From Pterois miles (taxonomy: Eukaryota; Chordata; Actinopteri; Perciformes; Scorpaenidae): 64,000 nt of DNA. The translations under genes were made by a program, and so were the position numbers. Below are positions 61,801-64,000 of this stretch, piece by piece. The stretch's first letter is position 1. The number at the start of each line of letters is the position of its first letter. A model generated the notes under the pieces. It searched no databases. It saw only the letters and a program-made list of their open reading frames with translations, and was not told the origin of the DNA. Location: contig CAMQGK010000650.1 in assembly GCA_947000775.1 (NCBI GenBank), forward strand, positions 1,996,001-2,060,000, read 5' to 3'.

Positions 61801-63144
61801 TCCATGCATTACCACTGGCTAATTTTATTTAGCTGCAGCTTCTTCTGCAGGGAATCCATGCTTTAACTGGGTGCAGCAATGCTTGCGACTCACTGATGCA
61901 TGTTAAATAAATTGACATATTCATCAGTGACTTGACAAATTGACAAATCACCCCATCCCTACAATAAGGAAAAAACAGTACCACCTTGTTCTCTTTCCTT
62001 GTATTGCACACTAGCTACATCTCCAACAGCGACAATGGCATCCCAAAATATGAATGCAGAGACAGGAAGCATTTTACAGTGTTTTATCTGACTGAGATAT
62101 TCAGCAGTATTTGTTGGAGTATACGGTTGAAGAAATGCAGCAGAGAAAGGCCTAGACTGTGGCTGCATTATCCCTGTGAGAGGATATGGCCAGTGGGGAC
62201 CCTCTGGGTGTCAGAAGCTTGTGTGCAATGCATCCTGGTACATGTAGGCAGTTCCGGCATGGTTCTGCGAGCAGGAAAACTCAGCCTTCTTGGTCAGTGC
62301 AGCACACACTGAGGAATATTGCTTTAGTTGACTAGCATTTACCATTAACACTGATTGGACAGCCACATAAAAGGTGGCAAATTTTCCCTTTAAGTAAAGC
62401 GGGTCTAAACTCAACCACTGCACATGTTGTTTTCTCATGAGACACACACTTAATAACACTGATGTGTGTGTGCAGCCAACCCATACCCTGACGTGCGGAG
62501 GAGGTACTGGAACGCCTACATGTTGTTCTATCAGAAGATCAGCGACCAGAACTCTCCCGTCCTGCCCAAAAAAAGCAGAGTCAGCATCATGAGGCAGGAA
62601 GCCGAGGACCTTACGCTGTGAGTGAATCTCCCACCGTATACTGTAGTACTGTATACTATACTCTCCTCGTAAATATTCTCACTGGGTCGTCTATAATGTA
62701 TCAGCCAGTTTCCTGCAGCAGTCAGCAGAATAACAGCGCTGTAGATCGTCTATCTAGAGTTGACCCGTGTCTCTATATTTCCCAGGTCTGCCCCGTCCTC
62801 TCCTGATGTTTCGCCACAGTCATCTCCTCGCCCCCCCAGAGCCAACAACGACCGCCTCACCCTCCTCACCCGCCTGGTCCGCAAAGGAGAGAAGAAGGGC
62901 CTGTTTGTAGAGAAGATGCCCGCCAGCATCTACCAGGTAAAGTTTGTCCATTTGGTCTGTTAGTAAGAGAGGGACAGTCATCAGGAACGTCCAGCTTCAT
63001 CTGACCTCTTTTTTTTGTTTTGTTTTTTTTGTTTGTTTTTTTTTGTAGATGGTGAGAGACGAGAATCTCAAGTTCATGAGGAACAGAGACGTCTACAACA
63101 GCGACTACTTCAACTTCACCCTCTCCCTGGCCTCCGTCAACGCA
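23049..63144 (+). CDS. usp24: USP24, ubiquitin carboxyl-terminal hydrolase 24 (53 coding exons, 3' end outside window)
   Basis: USP24 is a giant cysteine-protease deubiquitinase that removes ubiquitin from substrates (DDB2, p53 and Bax are reported in mammals). The 53 exons give about 2152 codons; human has about 2620 residues, so roughly 470 are beyond the right edge. Domains: UBA (about 3-45, MGF loop present); long helical-repeat region (about 100-940); ubiquitin-like domain (about 960-1045); Ser-rich linker (1045-1062); helical region; USP catalytic domain (about 1692-2035). The catalytic Cys is at residue 1702 (55342-55344, in GGATCYMN), His at 1972 (57359-57361, in HAGHYYSF), and Asn/Asp at 1992/1993 (60468-60473, in WYKFND). 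These are close to human Cys1698 and His1970 as I recall them. Zinc pairs CKDC and CEKC are intact. All splice sites are GT-AG and phases are consistent, apart from one extra base in exon 2. Confidence 0.97.
24550..24860 (-). repeat. Dispersed repeat family H, copy 2
   Basis: Inverted relative to 2990-3305; reads ttatcggtgcataagttaat, ttggtaattttataat, tagcctctgtaac, tctagactcggacagta and atcacttgaacgc. Confidence 0.75.
26040..26260 (-). repeat. Family I fragment (inverted)
   Basis: cccttgacctctgacctcaag, atgtgaatgtaaatgggtt, tatgggtaccca and atgataatcacatgcagttt. The same block occurs at 32340-32620 and 51470-51690, and is the reverse of the interior of 26271-26935. Confidence 0.65.
26271..26935 (+). 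mobile_element. Non-autonomous DNA transposon, family I, near-full copy
   Basis: Begins ctagggttgtcaattgatta with cgcgattaatc words and ends gttataatcgtgttaacagccctaa. The ends pair as imperfect inverted repeats (TAGGGTTGTCAA and TTAACAGCCCTA). The interior has gggcatgtctgtaaagggga and gaggtcagaggtcaagggac. Resembles a repeat that is very abundant in percomorph fish. Confidence 0.7.
28391..28560 (+). CDS. usp24: USP24 exon 2, with a one-base frameshift
   Basis: Residues 94-149. Acceptor gtttgcag, donor CACG|gtaaga. Encodes RSNDENGNCSG and TTNLYELESRV in one frame, then FTDHWSIPYKREESLGKC and LIASTCLARHG in the next frame. The exon is 170 bases, whereas the flanking phases require 169. The extra base is in the TTT run at 28475-28477. 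Either an assembly or sequencing error or a real null allele. Confidence 0.9.
28797..28864 (+). CDS. usp24: USP24 exon 3
   Basis: Residues 150-172, phase 1 in, 0 out. Acceptor ctgccag, donor AAG|gtgagc. Encodes GLADADENCKRFMDRCMPEA. Confidence 0.96.
28958..29101 (+). CDS. usp24: USP24 exon 4
   Basis: Residues 173-220, phase 0 both sides. Acceptor tttaccag, donor ATG|gtgtgt. Encodes SSAVHKWGTEIHEGIYNMLM and MGVLTM. Confidence 0.96.
29102..29809 (+). other. USP24 intron 4
   Basis: About 29205-29370 is an old interspersed repeat (gagctaggtcattcagagc, attaattctaaggtagac, gggagccaatgtcg). The rest is unassigned. Confidence 0.5.
29810..29935 (+). CDS. usp24: USP24 exon 5
   Basis: Residues 221-262, phase 0. 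Acceptor gtgtccag, donor AAA|gtaagg. Encodes AFNPDNEYHFKNRMK and NWAEVFGEEANMFAVSP. Confidence 0.96.
30258..30293 (+). CDS. usp24: USP24 exon 6 (36 bases)
   Basis: Residues 263-274, phase 0. Acceptor tcttccag, donor CGA|gtgagt. Encodes EPHGWLVDLVNR; a micro-exon-sized piece conserved in the family. Confidence 0.95.
30391..30456 (+). CDS. usp24: USP24 exon 7
   Basis: Residues 275-296, phase 0. Acceptor atgtaaag, donor GCT|gtaaga. Encodes FGELGGFTAIQTKL. Confidence 0.94.
30560..31511 (-). repeat. Dispersed repeat family B, copy 3 (inverted), USP24 intron 7
   Basis: Begins gattcacctatgtatcgcaa, includes gcttcatttgagtctatgca and ends gataatattgaatcag and gatcgtcccagcc. It is the reverse of 7718-8673. 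Confidence 0.77.
31512..32339 (+). other. Middle of USP24 intron 7, no gene seen
   Basis: Unassigned sequence apart from the CA microsatellite annotated separately. ORFs here lack family signatures. Confidence 0.4.
31771..31815 (+). repeat. (CA)n microsatellite, about 22 units
   Basis: Uninterrupted CA dinucleotides in USP24 intron 7; likely polymorphic. Confidence 0.95.
32340..33050 (-). repeat. Family I-related repeat in USP24 intron 7
   Basis: ttaaccctctgagatccgc, ccgacttcactgtctttcag, cccttgacctctgacatcaag and atgggtacccatgagtctcc. Shares blocks with 25795-26260; ends gggtctcagagagttaa. Confidence 0.62.
33222..33287 (+). CDS. usp24: USP24 exon 8
   Basis: Residues 297-318, phase 0. Acceptor cctacacag, donor CAG|gtgagc. 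Encodes CVSALVQPLGVGAEYLNSSL. Confidence 0.96.
33464..33538 (+). CDS. usp24: USP24 exon 9
   Basis: Residues 319-343, phase 0. Acceptor ttttccag, donor AAG|gtagag. Encodes PMLDPVIHKMI and NLEEKDLKDK. Confidence 0.96.
33539..34616 (+). other. USP24 intron 9
   Basis: The piece ending cacccagccctagtat (near 34258) has the look of a transposon end. No gene or paired terminus was found. Confidence 0.4.
34617..34775 (+). CDS. usp24: USP24 exon 10
   Basis: Residues 344-396, phase 0. Acceptor taccgtag, donor GAG|gtctgc (weak). Encodes RLVSIPDLLSAIKLLCMRF, VDDLRLDTLLRML and HFSTKMNSLKE. Confidence 0.95.
34872..34986 (+). CDS. usp24: USP24 exon 11
   Basis: Residues 397-434 plus one base. Acceptor tctgtcag, donor GAGG|gtaaga. 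Encodes VTKLIEESTVSKTVKNAID and LLDWLVENSVLSIALEG. Confidence 0.96.
35425..35730 (-). repeat. Dispersed repeat family G, copy 3 (inverted), USP24 intron 11
   Basis: aattaatcggcaactaattt, ggacaaaacaagacatttga, cattttatagaccaaacaac and ttaatcgacaatgaaaata; the reverse of 17225-17490. Confidence 0.75.
35941..36044 (+). CDS. usp24: USP24 exon 12
   Basis: Residues 435-469, phase 1 in, 0 out. Acceptor atgtgccag, donor CAG|gtcagc. Encodes NIDQAQYCERIKGIIELLG and LSLDELSKIWRIQ. Confidence 0.96.
36177..36284 (+). CDS. usp24: USP24 exon 13
   Basis: Residues 470-505, phase 0. Acceptor catttcag, donor AAG|gtcagt. Encodes AGQSSTVIENIHTIIAAAA and LTHLFVLIQK. Confidence 0.96.
36327..37380 (+). repeat. Dispersed repeat family B, copy 2, USP24 intron 13
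   Basis: ggtctgggacaatacgccg, tgattcgatactgtcatgat, aacactagaccatgg, then gatacataggtgaatcag. Slightly longer than copy 1, with an internal duplication of the gacagagttagcatg part (37028 and 37158). Confidence 0.78.
37484..37579 (+). CDS. usp24: USP24 exon 14
   Basis: Residues 506-537, phase 0. Acceptor gtcgttcag, donor AAG|gtttgt. Encodes SWEVESDRVRQKLLSLIGR and EARSETTTGK. Confidence 0.96.
37695..37856 (+). CDS. usp24: USP24 exon 15
   Basis: Residues 538-591, phase 0. Acceptor ctgttcag, donor AAG|gtaaga. Encodes VLEVLWELAHLPTLPTSL, LSDAYAVKETVKRSYIIKC and IEDIKK. Confidence 0.97.
38140..38605 (+). repeat. Minisatellite of TTATTTTGAGATACTAAG type, USP24 intron 15
   Basis: About 20 imperfect units of roughly 20-24 bases (cattattttgagatactaag and cattattttgagaaagc variants). 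The left edge (38138-38210) carries the unit inverted (agtatctcaaaataac), so the array is flanked by its own reverse complement. Confidence 0.82.
39430..40265 (+). repeat. Composite repeat region in USP24 intron 15
   Basis: Outer parts (gatttattccgatatcagc at the left, gattggtattggctgatttc at the right) look like one MITE. Inside, 39960-40190 is the right end of family I (aaactgagtccgctacaacct, gttgcatcagtgcgttaaag, ttgacgttaacgcatt). Probably one element inserted in another. Confidence 0.5.
40531..40623 (+). CDS. usp24: USP24 exon 16, candidate cassette exon
   Basis: Residues 592-622, phase 0 on both sides, 93 bases. Acceptor tgtttctag, donor AAA|gtaaga. Encodes IHTQEDGKGSDTQSSFL and GKKKANAMAK, a hydrophilic insert. 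The matching position in human USP24, as I recall it, holds a different, shorter linker, so this exon is less certain than its neighbours and could be optional. Confidence 0.75.
40624..42192 (+). other. USP24 intron 16, with family F repeats
   Basis: 41030-41140 (minus) and 41840-42010 (plus) are pieces of family F (tgaagtactt, caggagtaccagcacggga, actatggataagtacctc, aacatccaaaatatcccttt). 41215-41390 holds inverted copies of a gccctttc-ggggaactgaag block. Confidence 0.6.
42193..42300 (+). CDS. usp24: USP24 exon 17
   Basis: Residues 623-658, phase 0. Acceptor tctcaacag, donor AAG|gtaacg. Encodes QAVWVVPALRQLHEITRSF and IKQTYQKQDK. Confidence 0.97.
42397..42546 (+). CDS. usp24: USP24 exon 18
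   Basis: Residues 659-708, phase 0. Acceptor cccccacag, donor GAG|gtttgt. Encodes SIIQDLKKNFEIVKLITGSL and LSGSTLVDGRYTYQE. Confidence 0.97.
42547..43156 (+). other. USP24 intron 18
   Basis: Nothing recognised beyond AT-rich intronic sequence; the piece at 42570-42720 (gacacaccaagcc, cgccgacagccagt) resembles repeat debris. Confidence 0.4.
43157..43288 (+). CDS. usp24: USP24 exon 19
   Basis: Residues 709-752, phase 0. Acceptor tgttttag, donor GAG|gtatgg. Encodes YLDSHLRFLAFFLQEASLYL and DVCELDRE. Confidence 0.96.
43289..44051 (+). other. USP24 intron 19, nothing recognised
   Basis: AT-rich intronic sequence; ttccttagggattaataaag (near 43754) may be a LINE-type tail. Confidence 0.4.
44052..44163 (+). 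CDS. usp24: USP24 exon 20
   Basis: Residues 753-789 plus one base. Acceptor atgtgtgcag, donor AACG|gtgaga. Encodes MCFEWFTKGQHDLESDVQQQ and LEPYEITMN. Confidence 0.97.
44267..44343 (+). CDS. usp24: USP24 exon 21
   Basis: Residues 790-815. Acceptor tctcccag, donor CTG|gtcggt. Encodes GFNLFKTFFENVNLCDHRLK and RQGTQL. Confidence 0.96.
44440..44580 (+). CDS. usp24: USP24 exon 22
   Basis: Residues 816-862, phase 0. Acceptor ggtttcag, donor AAG|gtcagt. Encodes CVERLDLAGMDFIWRIAME, EEIANEAIQLIITYSYTNL. Confidence 0.97.
44581..45821 (+). other. USP24 intron 22, mostly family F repeats
   Basis: 44660-44880 (minus) has gtatgaggtacttatccatag, caggagtaccagcacgg, gcaaaactgattgtag. 44885-45235 and 45300-45430 carry inverted and direct copies of the gccctttct, tggtggctttgaag and gttgctggtct blocks. 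45490-45625 (plus) has acattgctttgct, ccgtgctggtac, aactatccctttaa. Confidence 0.6.
45822..45875 (+). CDS. usp24: USP24 exon 23
   Basis: Residues 863-880, phase 0. Acceptor ccttacag, donor GAG|gtaagt. Encodes DSVSLHKKFIADCYKRLE. Confidence 0.96.
45963..46078 (+). CDS. usp24: USP24 exon 24, tandem donor
   Basis: Residues 881-918 plus two bases. Acceptor ttctcag, donor CCAG|gtacag. Encodes AASSALGGPTLTHAVTRATK and MPTVATSVQSPS. A second donor gg|gtaaga at 46097 would add six codons (YRGGFG) and keep the frame. The short form matches the human arrangement as I recall it. Confidence 0.93.
46238..46304 (+). CDS. usp24: USP24 exon 25
   Basis: Residues 919-941. Acceptor tctgtag, donor GAG|gtaggc. 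Encodes STKLVIIERLLLLAERYVIT. Confidence 0.97.
46305..47088 (+). other. USP24 intron 25
   Basis: 46425-46520 is a family I end in minus orientation (gtgctgtcaaagttaacttg, aataagcaaatt). The rest is unassigned. Confidence 0.5.
47089..47199 (+). CDS. usp24: USP24 exon 26 (start of ubiquitin-like domain)
   Basis: Residues 942-978, phase 0. Acceptor ctgtatag, donor GAG|gtattg. Encodes DMYSVPRTILPHGASFNG and the first beta strands of the ubiquitin-like fold, VTLHITYESTKDTFTLE. Confidence 0.96.
47296..47394 (+). CDS. usp24: USP24 exon 27 (ubiquitin-like domain)
   Basis: Residues 979-1011, phase 0. Acceptor tcctgcag, donor GTG|gtaagt. Encodes the helix THSNETIGSIRWKISEHL and then VDNVQIFANDSV. Confidence 0.96.
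47691..47864 (+). CDS. usp24: USP24 exon 28 (end of ubiquitin-like domain, Ser-rich linker)
   Basis: Residues 1012-1069, phase 0. Acceptor catgtgttag, donor CAG|gtacca. Encodes LTMNRDQKLLSQLGFNDEQ, then a Ser-rich run (about 18 Ser in 29 residues) and SAYALEQ. Confidence 0.96.
47961..48046 (+). CDS. usp24: USP24 exon 29
   Basis: Residues 1070-1097 plus two bases. Acceptor gtctccag, donor CCAG|gtgaga. Encodes EKSLPGVVMALVCNVFEMLY. Confidence 0.97.
48283..48472 (-). repeat. Dispersed repeat family B, end fragment (inverted), USP24 intron 29
   Basis: aatttagatatttaccaaag, catggtctagtgttaaaagt, ttgtgatagtattgaattgg and cgtccaagccctaat, the reverse of the left end of copies 1 and 2. It ends 30 bases before exon 30. 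Confidence 0.78.
48502..48610 (+). CDS. usp24: USP24 exon 30
   Basis: Residues 1098-1134. Acceptor aatctccag, donor CAG|gtacat. Encodes RITLRVRKLLLLIPTDPEV and NFVPKESSVWSHQ. Confidence 0.95.
48776..48922 (+). CDS. usp24: USP24 exon 31
   Basis: Residues 1135-1183, phase 0. Acceptor tttctgtag, donor GAG|gtacgc. Encodes RSPSMSSKQQHQPSAASILE and PGMSTFRVLYNLE. The start (KTLFQGTG) is a few residues shorter than I recall in human. Confidence 0.95.
49050..49147 (+). CDS. usp24: USP24 exon 32
   Basis: Residues 1184-1215 plus two bases. Acceptor tcgtgtcag, donor TCAG|gtaacc. Encodes VLSSKLMPTSDDEMAK and SFCENFLKAGGL. Confidence 0.96.
49305..49890 (-). repeat. Dispersed repeat family A, copy 3 (inverted), USP24 intron 32
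   Basis: gctacgttagcagctgctag, a GT run (49668-49690), gttatagctgtgaacgtagc, aagctacttttc, gccaacttcctgtgtctg, ggtggaccagcttttctcc. It is the reverse of 12932-13440 and shares its longer 3' part. 49891-50351 is unassigned. Confidence 0.77.
50352..50447 (+). CDS. usp24: USP24 exon 33
   Basis: Residues 1216-1247 plus two bases. Acceptor cctctgcag, donor CCAG|gtgcaa. Encodes LVVNVMQRDSIPSEVDYE and GVYSICLQLA. Confidence 0.97.
50526..50748 (+). CDS. usp24: USP24 exon 34
   Basis: Residues 1248-1322. Acceptor gtttgcag, donor CAG|gtaaaa. Encodes FLLVGQSMPAALDDD, EALSSRPFRN, QLSLCGTPEKSSYRQMSLSE and RVEEIIPAARVAIQ. Confidence 0.97.
50856..51018 (+). CDS. usp24: USP24 exon 35
   Basis: Residues 1323-1376 plus one base. 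Acceptor cttttctag, donor ACAG|gtgaca. Encodes TMEVGDFTSTVACFMRLTW and AAGRLDLVGSPQPI. Confidence 0.97.
51019..51996 (+). other. USP24 intron 35
   Basis: 51470-51690 is a family I piece in minus orientation (gaatccagtggtaccaacc, gtcatactagcttgtcatga, gataatcacatgcagtttgg). T runs occur at 51678 and 51886. The rest is unassigned. Confidence 0.55.
51997..52158 (+). CDS. usp24: USP24 exon 36
   Basis: Residues 1377-1430 plus one base. Acceptor gtttgcag, donor CTGT|gtaaga. Encodes SNCSSSSEGETTPTALHAGI and EALSLLVTCLQLRCQQL. Confidence 0.96.
52255..52620 (-). mobile_element. tRNA-derived SINE-like element, copy 3 (family C), near complete
   Basis: On the minus strand: box A within TGGTGCAGTGGTTAGCGC (around 52589-52606), box B GGTTCGATTCC (52552-52562), then body and tail as at 10121. 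The least decayed copy in the window; it lies in USP24 intron 36, sense-reversed to the gene. Confidence 0.85.
52709..52779 (+). CDS. usp24: USP24 exon 37
   Basis: Residues 1431-1454. Acceptor ctctccag, donor GAG|gtaaac. Encodes FYNLPSVNDFIIDVLLGSPS. Confidence 0.96.
52875..53035 (+). CDS. usp24: USP24 exon 38
   Basis: Residues 1455-1507 plus two bases. Acceptor cctatcag, donor AGAG|gtacct. Encodes IRRVACDQLYTLSQTDTSA and LPLWSPTSIMRGVNQ. Confidence 0.97.
53117..53178 (+). CDS. usp24: USP24 exon 39
   Basis: Residues 1508-1528 plus one base. Acceptor ctcctcag, donor ACCA|gtaaga. Encodes LLSQCTEYFDLRCQLLDDLT. Confidence 0.96.
53179..53940 (+). other. USP24 intron 39
   Basis: Very AT-rich. 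53225-53345 looks like repeat sequence (gtagggatgggtgatt, then ctttattaatccccagaggg). Confidence 0.45.
53941..54132 (+). CDS. usp24: USP24 exon 40
   Basis: Residues 1529-1592 plus one base. Acceptor ctccttcag, donor CTCG|gtgagc. Encodes ATMLEDEISWLDNFEPSW, TSEADNILLAGHLRLIKTLL. Confidence 0.97.
54133..54815 (+). other. USP24 intron 40
   Basis: Contains a (CATT)n microsatellite at about 54375-54395; no gene seen. Confidence 0.5.
54816..54930 (+). CDS. usp24: USP24 exon 41
   Basis: Residues 1593-1630 plus two bases. Acceptor ttcttcag, donor CAAA|gtacag. Encodes SLIQQLLDDFLFRASRIIIN and HDFHPK. Confidence 0.95.
55031..55175 (+). CDS. usp24: USP24 exon 42
   Basis: Residues 1631-1679. Acceptor gtgttcag, donor GAT|gtaaga. 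Encodes CSTASSRLAAYEVLVMLADS and TRELLSMHHQSDP. Confidence 0.97.
55276..55395 (+). CDS. usp24: USP24 exon 43 (catalytic Cys box)
   Basis: Residues 1680-1719, phase 0. Acceptor tctttcag, donor GAG|gtacat. Encodes GFVGLKNGGATCYMNAVFQQ; the nucleophile Cys is TGT at 55342-55344. The box is intact, so the enzyme is predicted to be active. Confidence 0.98.
55486..55611 (+). CDS. usp24: USP24 exon 44
   Basis: Residues 1720-1761, phase 0. Acceptor ggtttgaag (weak pyrimidine tract), donor AAG|gtaaca. Encodes SVFYQVQSLFGHLMESKLQY and VPENFWK. Confidence 0.95.
55612..56341 (+). other. USP24 intron 44
   Basis: 55810-55930 (gaatgtcttaaaatatcac, cgaaatgtcttaaatc) looks like a degenerate interspersed repeat; otherwise unassigned. 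Confidence 0.4.
56342..56440 (+). CDS. usp24: USP24 exon 45
   Basis: Residues 1762-1794, phase 0. Acceptor gtctgtcag, donor AAG|gtaaaa. Encodes IFKMWNKELYVREQQDAYEF, which has the USP-family QQDAYEF motif. Confidence 0.97.
56544..56626 (+). CDS. usp24: USP24 exon 46 (first zinc pair)
   Basis: Residues 1795-1821 plus two bases. Acceptor ttccaccag, donor ACCG|gtgagc. Encodes QIFKNTFQGIFSDQKICKDC; the two Cys codons are at 56607 and 56616. Confidence 0.97.
56713..56854 (+). CDS. usp24: USP24 exon 47 (second zinc pair)
   Basis: Residues 1822-1869. Acceptor aaatacag (poor pyrimidine tract), donor AAG|gtgtgt. Encodes FMALNLGVTSCQSLEISLDQ and NAYYCEKCKEK, completing the four-Cys zinc site of the USP fingers. 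Confidence 0.97.
56942..57061 (+). CDS. usp24: USP24 exon 48
   Basis: Residues 1870-1909, phase 0. Acceptor tctgcacag, donor CGG|gtacaa. Encodes TCIKSLPSVLCIHLMRFGFD and IKYDEQIR. Confidence 0.97.
57173..57387 (+). CDS. usp24: USP24 exon 49 (catalytic His box)
   Basis: Residues 1910-1980 plus two bases. Acceptor cgctgcacag, donor GGCG|gtaaga. Encodes FPWVLNMEPYTVSGMARQD, a Gly-rich loop, then VVVHSGQAHAGHYYSFIKDR. The catalytic His codon is 57359-57361. Confidence 0.98.
57388..60436 (+). other. USP24 intron 49 (3 kb)
   Basis: 57440-57760 is an interspersed repeat (ttatgttttcggcttgtctg, tctcattctcgtgaacatg). 59358-59545 contains a direct duplication of about 100 bases (gatcttctgactgtatattg and gatcttctaaatgtatattg). 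Family G lies at 59870-60195. The rest, including 57770-59350, is unassigned. Confidence 0.6.
59870..60195 (+). repeat. Dispersed repeat family G, copy 4, USP24 intron 49
   Basis: gttattttcattgttggtg, attgtttggtctctaaatg, gatgacgtcatcaaatgtct, tattcacatttaag and taatcattgcagctct, as in BLOC1S2 intron 4. Confidence 0.77.
60437..60561 (+). CDS. usp24: USP24 exon 50 (third catalytic residue)
   Basis: Residues 1981-2022 plus one base. Acceptor gtctcgtag, donor CAAT|gtgagt. Encodes GRWYKFNDNVVEEFDMND and YECFGGEYRPKVYDQ. Asn 60468-60470 is the position of the triad Asp/Asn. Confidence 0.97.
60562..62475 (+). other. USP24 intron 50
   Basis: About 61340-61750 looks like an interspersed repeat (gacttgactttaggag, cgtccaatcacgtgacc, gctgccaccttgtgg), but I found no second copy in the window. 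The rest is unassigned. Confidence 0.4.
62476..62617 (+). CDS. usp24: USP24 exon 51 (end of catalytic domain)
   Basis: Residues 2023-2069 plus two bases. Acceptor tgtgtgcag, donor CGCT|gtgagt. Encodes RRRYWNAYMLFYQKISDQNS, whose AYMLFY motif closes the USP fold, then KKSRVSIMRQEAEDL. Confidence 0.97.
62786..62936 (+). CDS. usp24: USP24 exon 52
   Basis: Residues 2070-2120. Acceptor atttcccag, donor CAG|gtaaag. Encodes a Ser/Pro-rich linker (SAPSSPDVSPQSSPRPP), likely phosphorylated at SP sites, then LLTRLVRKGEKKGLFVEKMP. Confidence 0.97.
63049..63144 (+). CDS. usp24: USP24 exon 53 (last in window)
   Basis: Residues 2121-2152, phase 0. Acceptor tttttgtag after a long T-rich tract, donor GCA|gtatgt. 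Encodes MVRDENLKFMRNRDVYNSDY and TLSLASVNA. The next family segment (starting near TKLKHPYYPCM) is not present before 64000. Confidence 0.96.
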
Positions 63145-64000
63145 GTATGTGCTTCTGCTGTTTGAGTTTCTGATTGTGTTTACTTAAAAAGTAGAGCTGA
63201 AGCCTGTACTGCGACCCGGGGGTATCTTCACGATATCTGGCTAAAAAAACAAAAACACAAGAGCCCGCGCGGGGGGGTAACGATGGTGTACTTGGATAGA
63301 ACCCAGGTTTGTGCTGTGAGTAGATGACTAATCACAGACATGGGGTATAAGCGTGCAGACAGACAGGCAGAGCGGTACAATTTGAAAAGGAAGAGAAAAA
63401 TAAAAATAAAGACAGATACAGTATGCCTTCATAGATAGGACAGTGATATATAACTAGCTTTCAGAAGTGCAATGAATAAATACTGTAGATTACATTTCAT
63501 TGTGTCCTTTGGCAAAGCTGTGGCATGTCTGACTATTTCAGCCTTCTTTCAGCTGCGTCTCTGACTCTGGTGGTGTGAGACAGACTTGAGAACAAGTAAA
63601 AAATCAATTTAACAACATGATCCAAAGCGGTAAACACCTACAGCATACAGCCAGCTGTCCCTTCTGTATTTGTCAGTTTAAACTCTGTTGCTTTTAGCCT
63701 GAATTTTGACTTCTTCATATTTGACTAATATTATCATATGATCCACACTCCGAACTCTGATTTAACCACTGCGACAATGTAGTCTGGGGTTTATAGTGCT
63801 CTGCATGTCCGTCTGTCCCTCTGTCTGCTGTTGTTTCCGGAGCAGAACGTCGACACTACTTGACGTAGGAACTGCAAATTTGCTACGATAATTGGCAGTG
63901 TGAACTAGTTGTGCCCAAAATGTTTTAAATTTCTGCTGAAAACCAATTTTTTTCAACTTCCGTTTCGTTTCCAGGGCAAAATATTGCGGCTACGCAGTGT
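63145..64000 (+). other. USP24 intron 53 (start)
   Basis: No exon seen. 63770-63900 (gtctgtccctctgtctgctg, gagcagaacgtcgacac) looks like repeat debris. Confidence 0.5.

Noticed and set aside
63965..64000. Possible USP24 exon 54 after ttccag at 63974
   Set aside because: The translation GKILRLRS does not resemble the conserved continuation of USP24, and the surrounding sequence looks like repeat.
1..64000. CRISPR arrays, operons, ribosome-binding sites, phage or integrative elements
   Set aside because: The window is vertebrate nuclear DNA. The tandem repeats seen are minisatellites and microsatellites without spacer structure.

Overview
The window is vertebrate nuclear DNA, almost certainly from a ray-finned (teleost) fish, probably a percomorph. 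The evidence is two conserved vertebrate genes split by GT-AG introns (many only 80-130 bases long), CpG-rich promoters, CA and ATT microsatellites, and a mix of tRNA-derived SINEs, hAT-like elements and short inverted-repeat transposons typical of fish genomes. There are no bacterial genes, operons or CRISPR arrays.

Layout: bases 1-14.9 kb are intergenic and hold mostly decayed transposons (a LINE reverse-transcriptase tail, two hAT remnants, a tRNA-type SINE, three MITE-like or unclassified repeat families). BLOC1S2 (subunit 2 of BLOC-1 and BORC, lysosome and lysosome-related organelle biogenesis and positioning) lies on the minus strand at 15325-18731 in five coding exons and is complete. 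A 4.3 kb head-to-head intergenic stretch follows (18732-23048) with a SINE, a 343-bp-period tandem array and a 21-bp minisatellite. USP24 (a very large ubiquitin-specific protease) starts at 23049 on the plus strand and runs off the right edge. I placed 53 consecutive coding exons ending at 63144, about 2152 codons of a protein that is about 2620 residues in human. All splice phases fit except inside exon 2, where one extra base breaks the frame. The UBA domain, the ubiquitin-like domain, the whole catalytic domain (Cys box, QQDAYEF, two CxxC zinc pairs, His box, KFND) and the start of the C-terminal helical region are inside the window. The rest of the C-terminal part is outside.

The two genes are not known to act in one pathway; their linkage is simply genomic. 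I see no wholly new biological system. The points most worth checking are: a single-base frameshift in USP24 exon 2; an excess of short USP24 introns whose length is a multiple of three, six of them stop-free in frame; an 18-base tandem donor in USP24 exon 24; a candidate cassette exon 16; a CLEAR/E-box pair just upstream of the BLOC1S2 start; a YY1-type motif that is also the start of a 16-codon upstream ORF in USP24; and a repeat fragment that may supply the branch point of USP24 exon 30.
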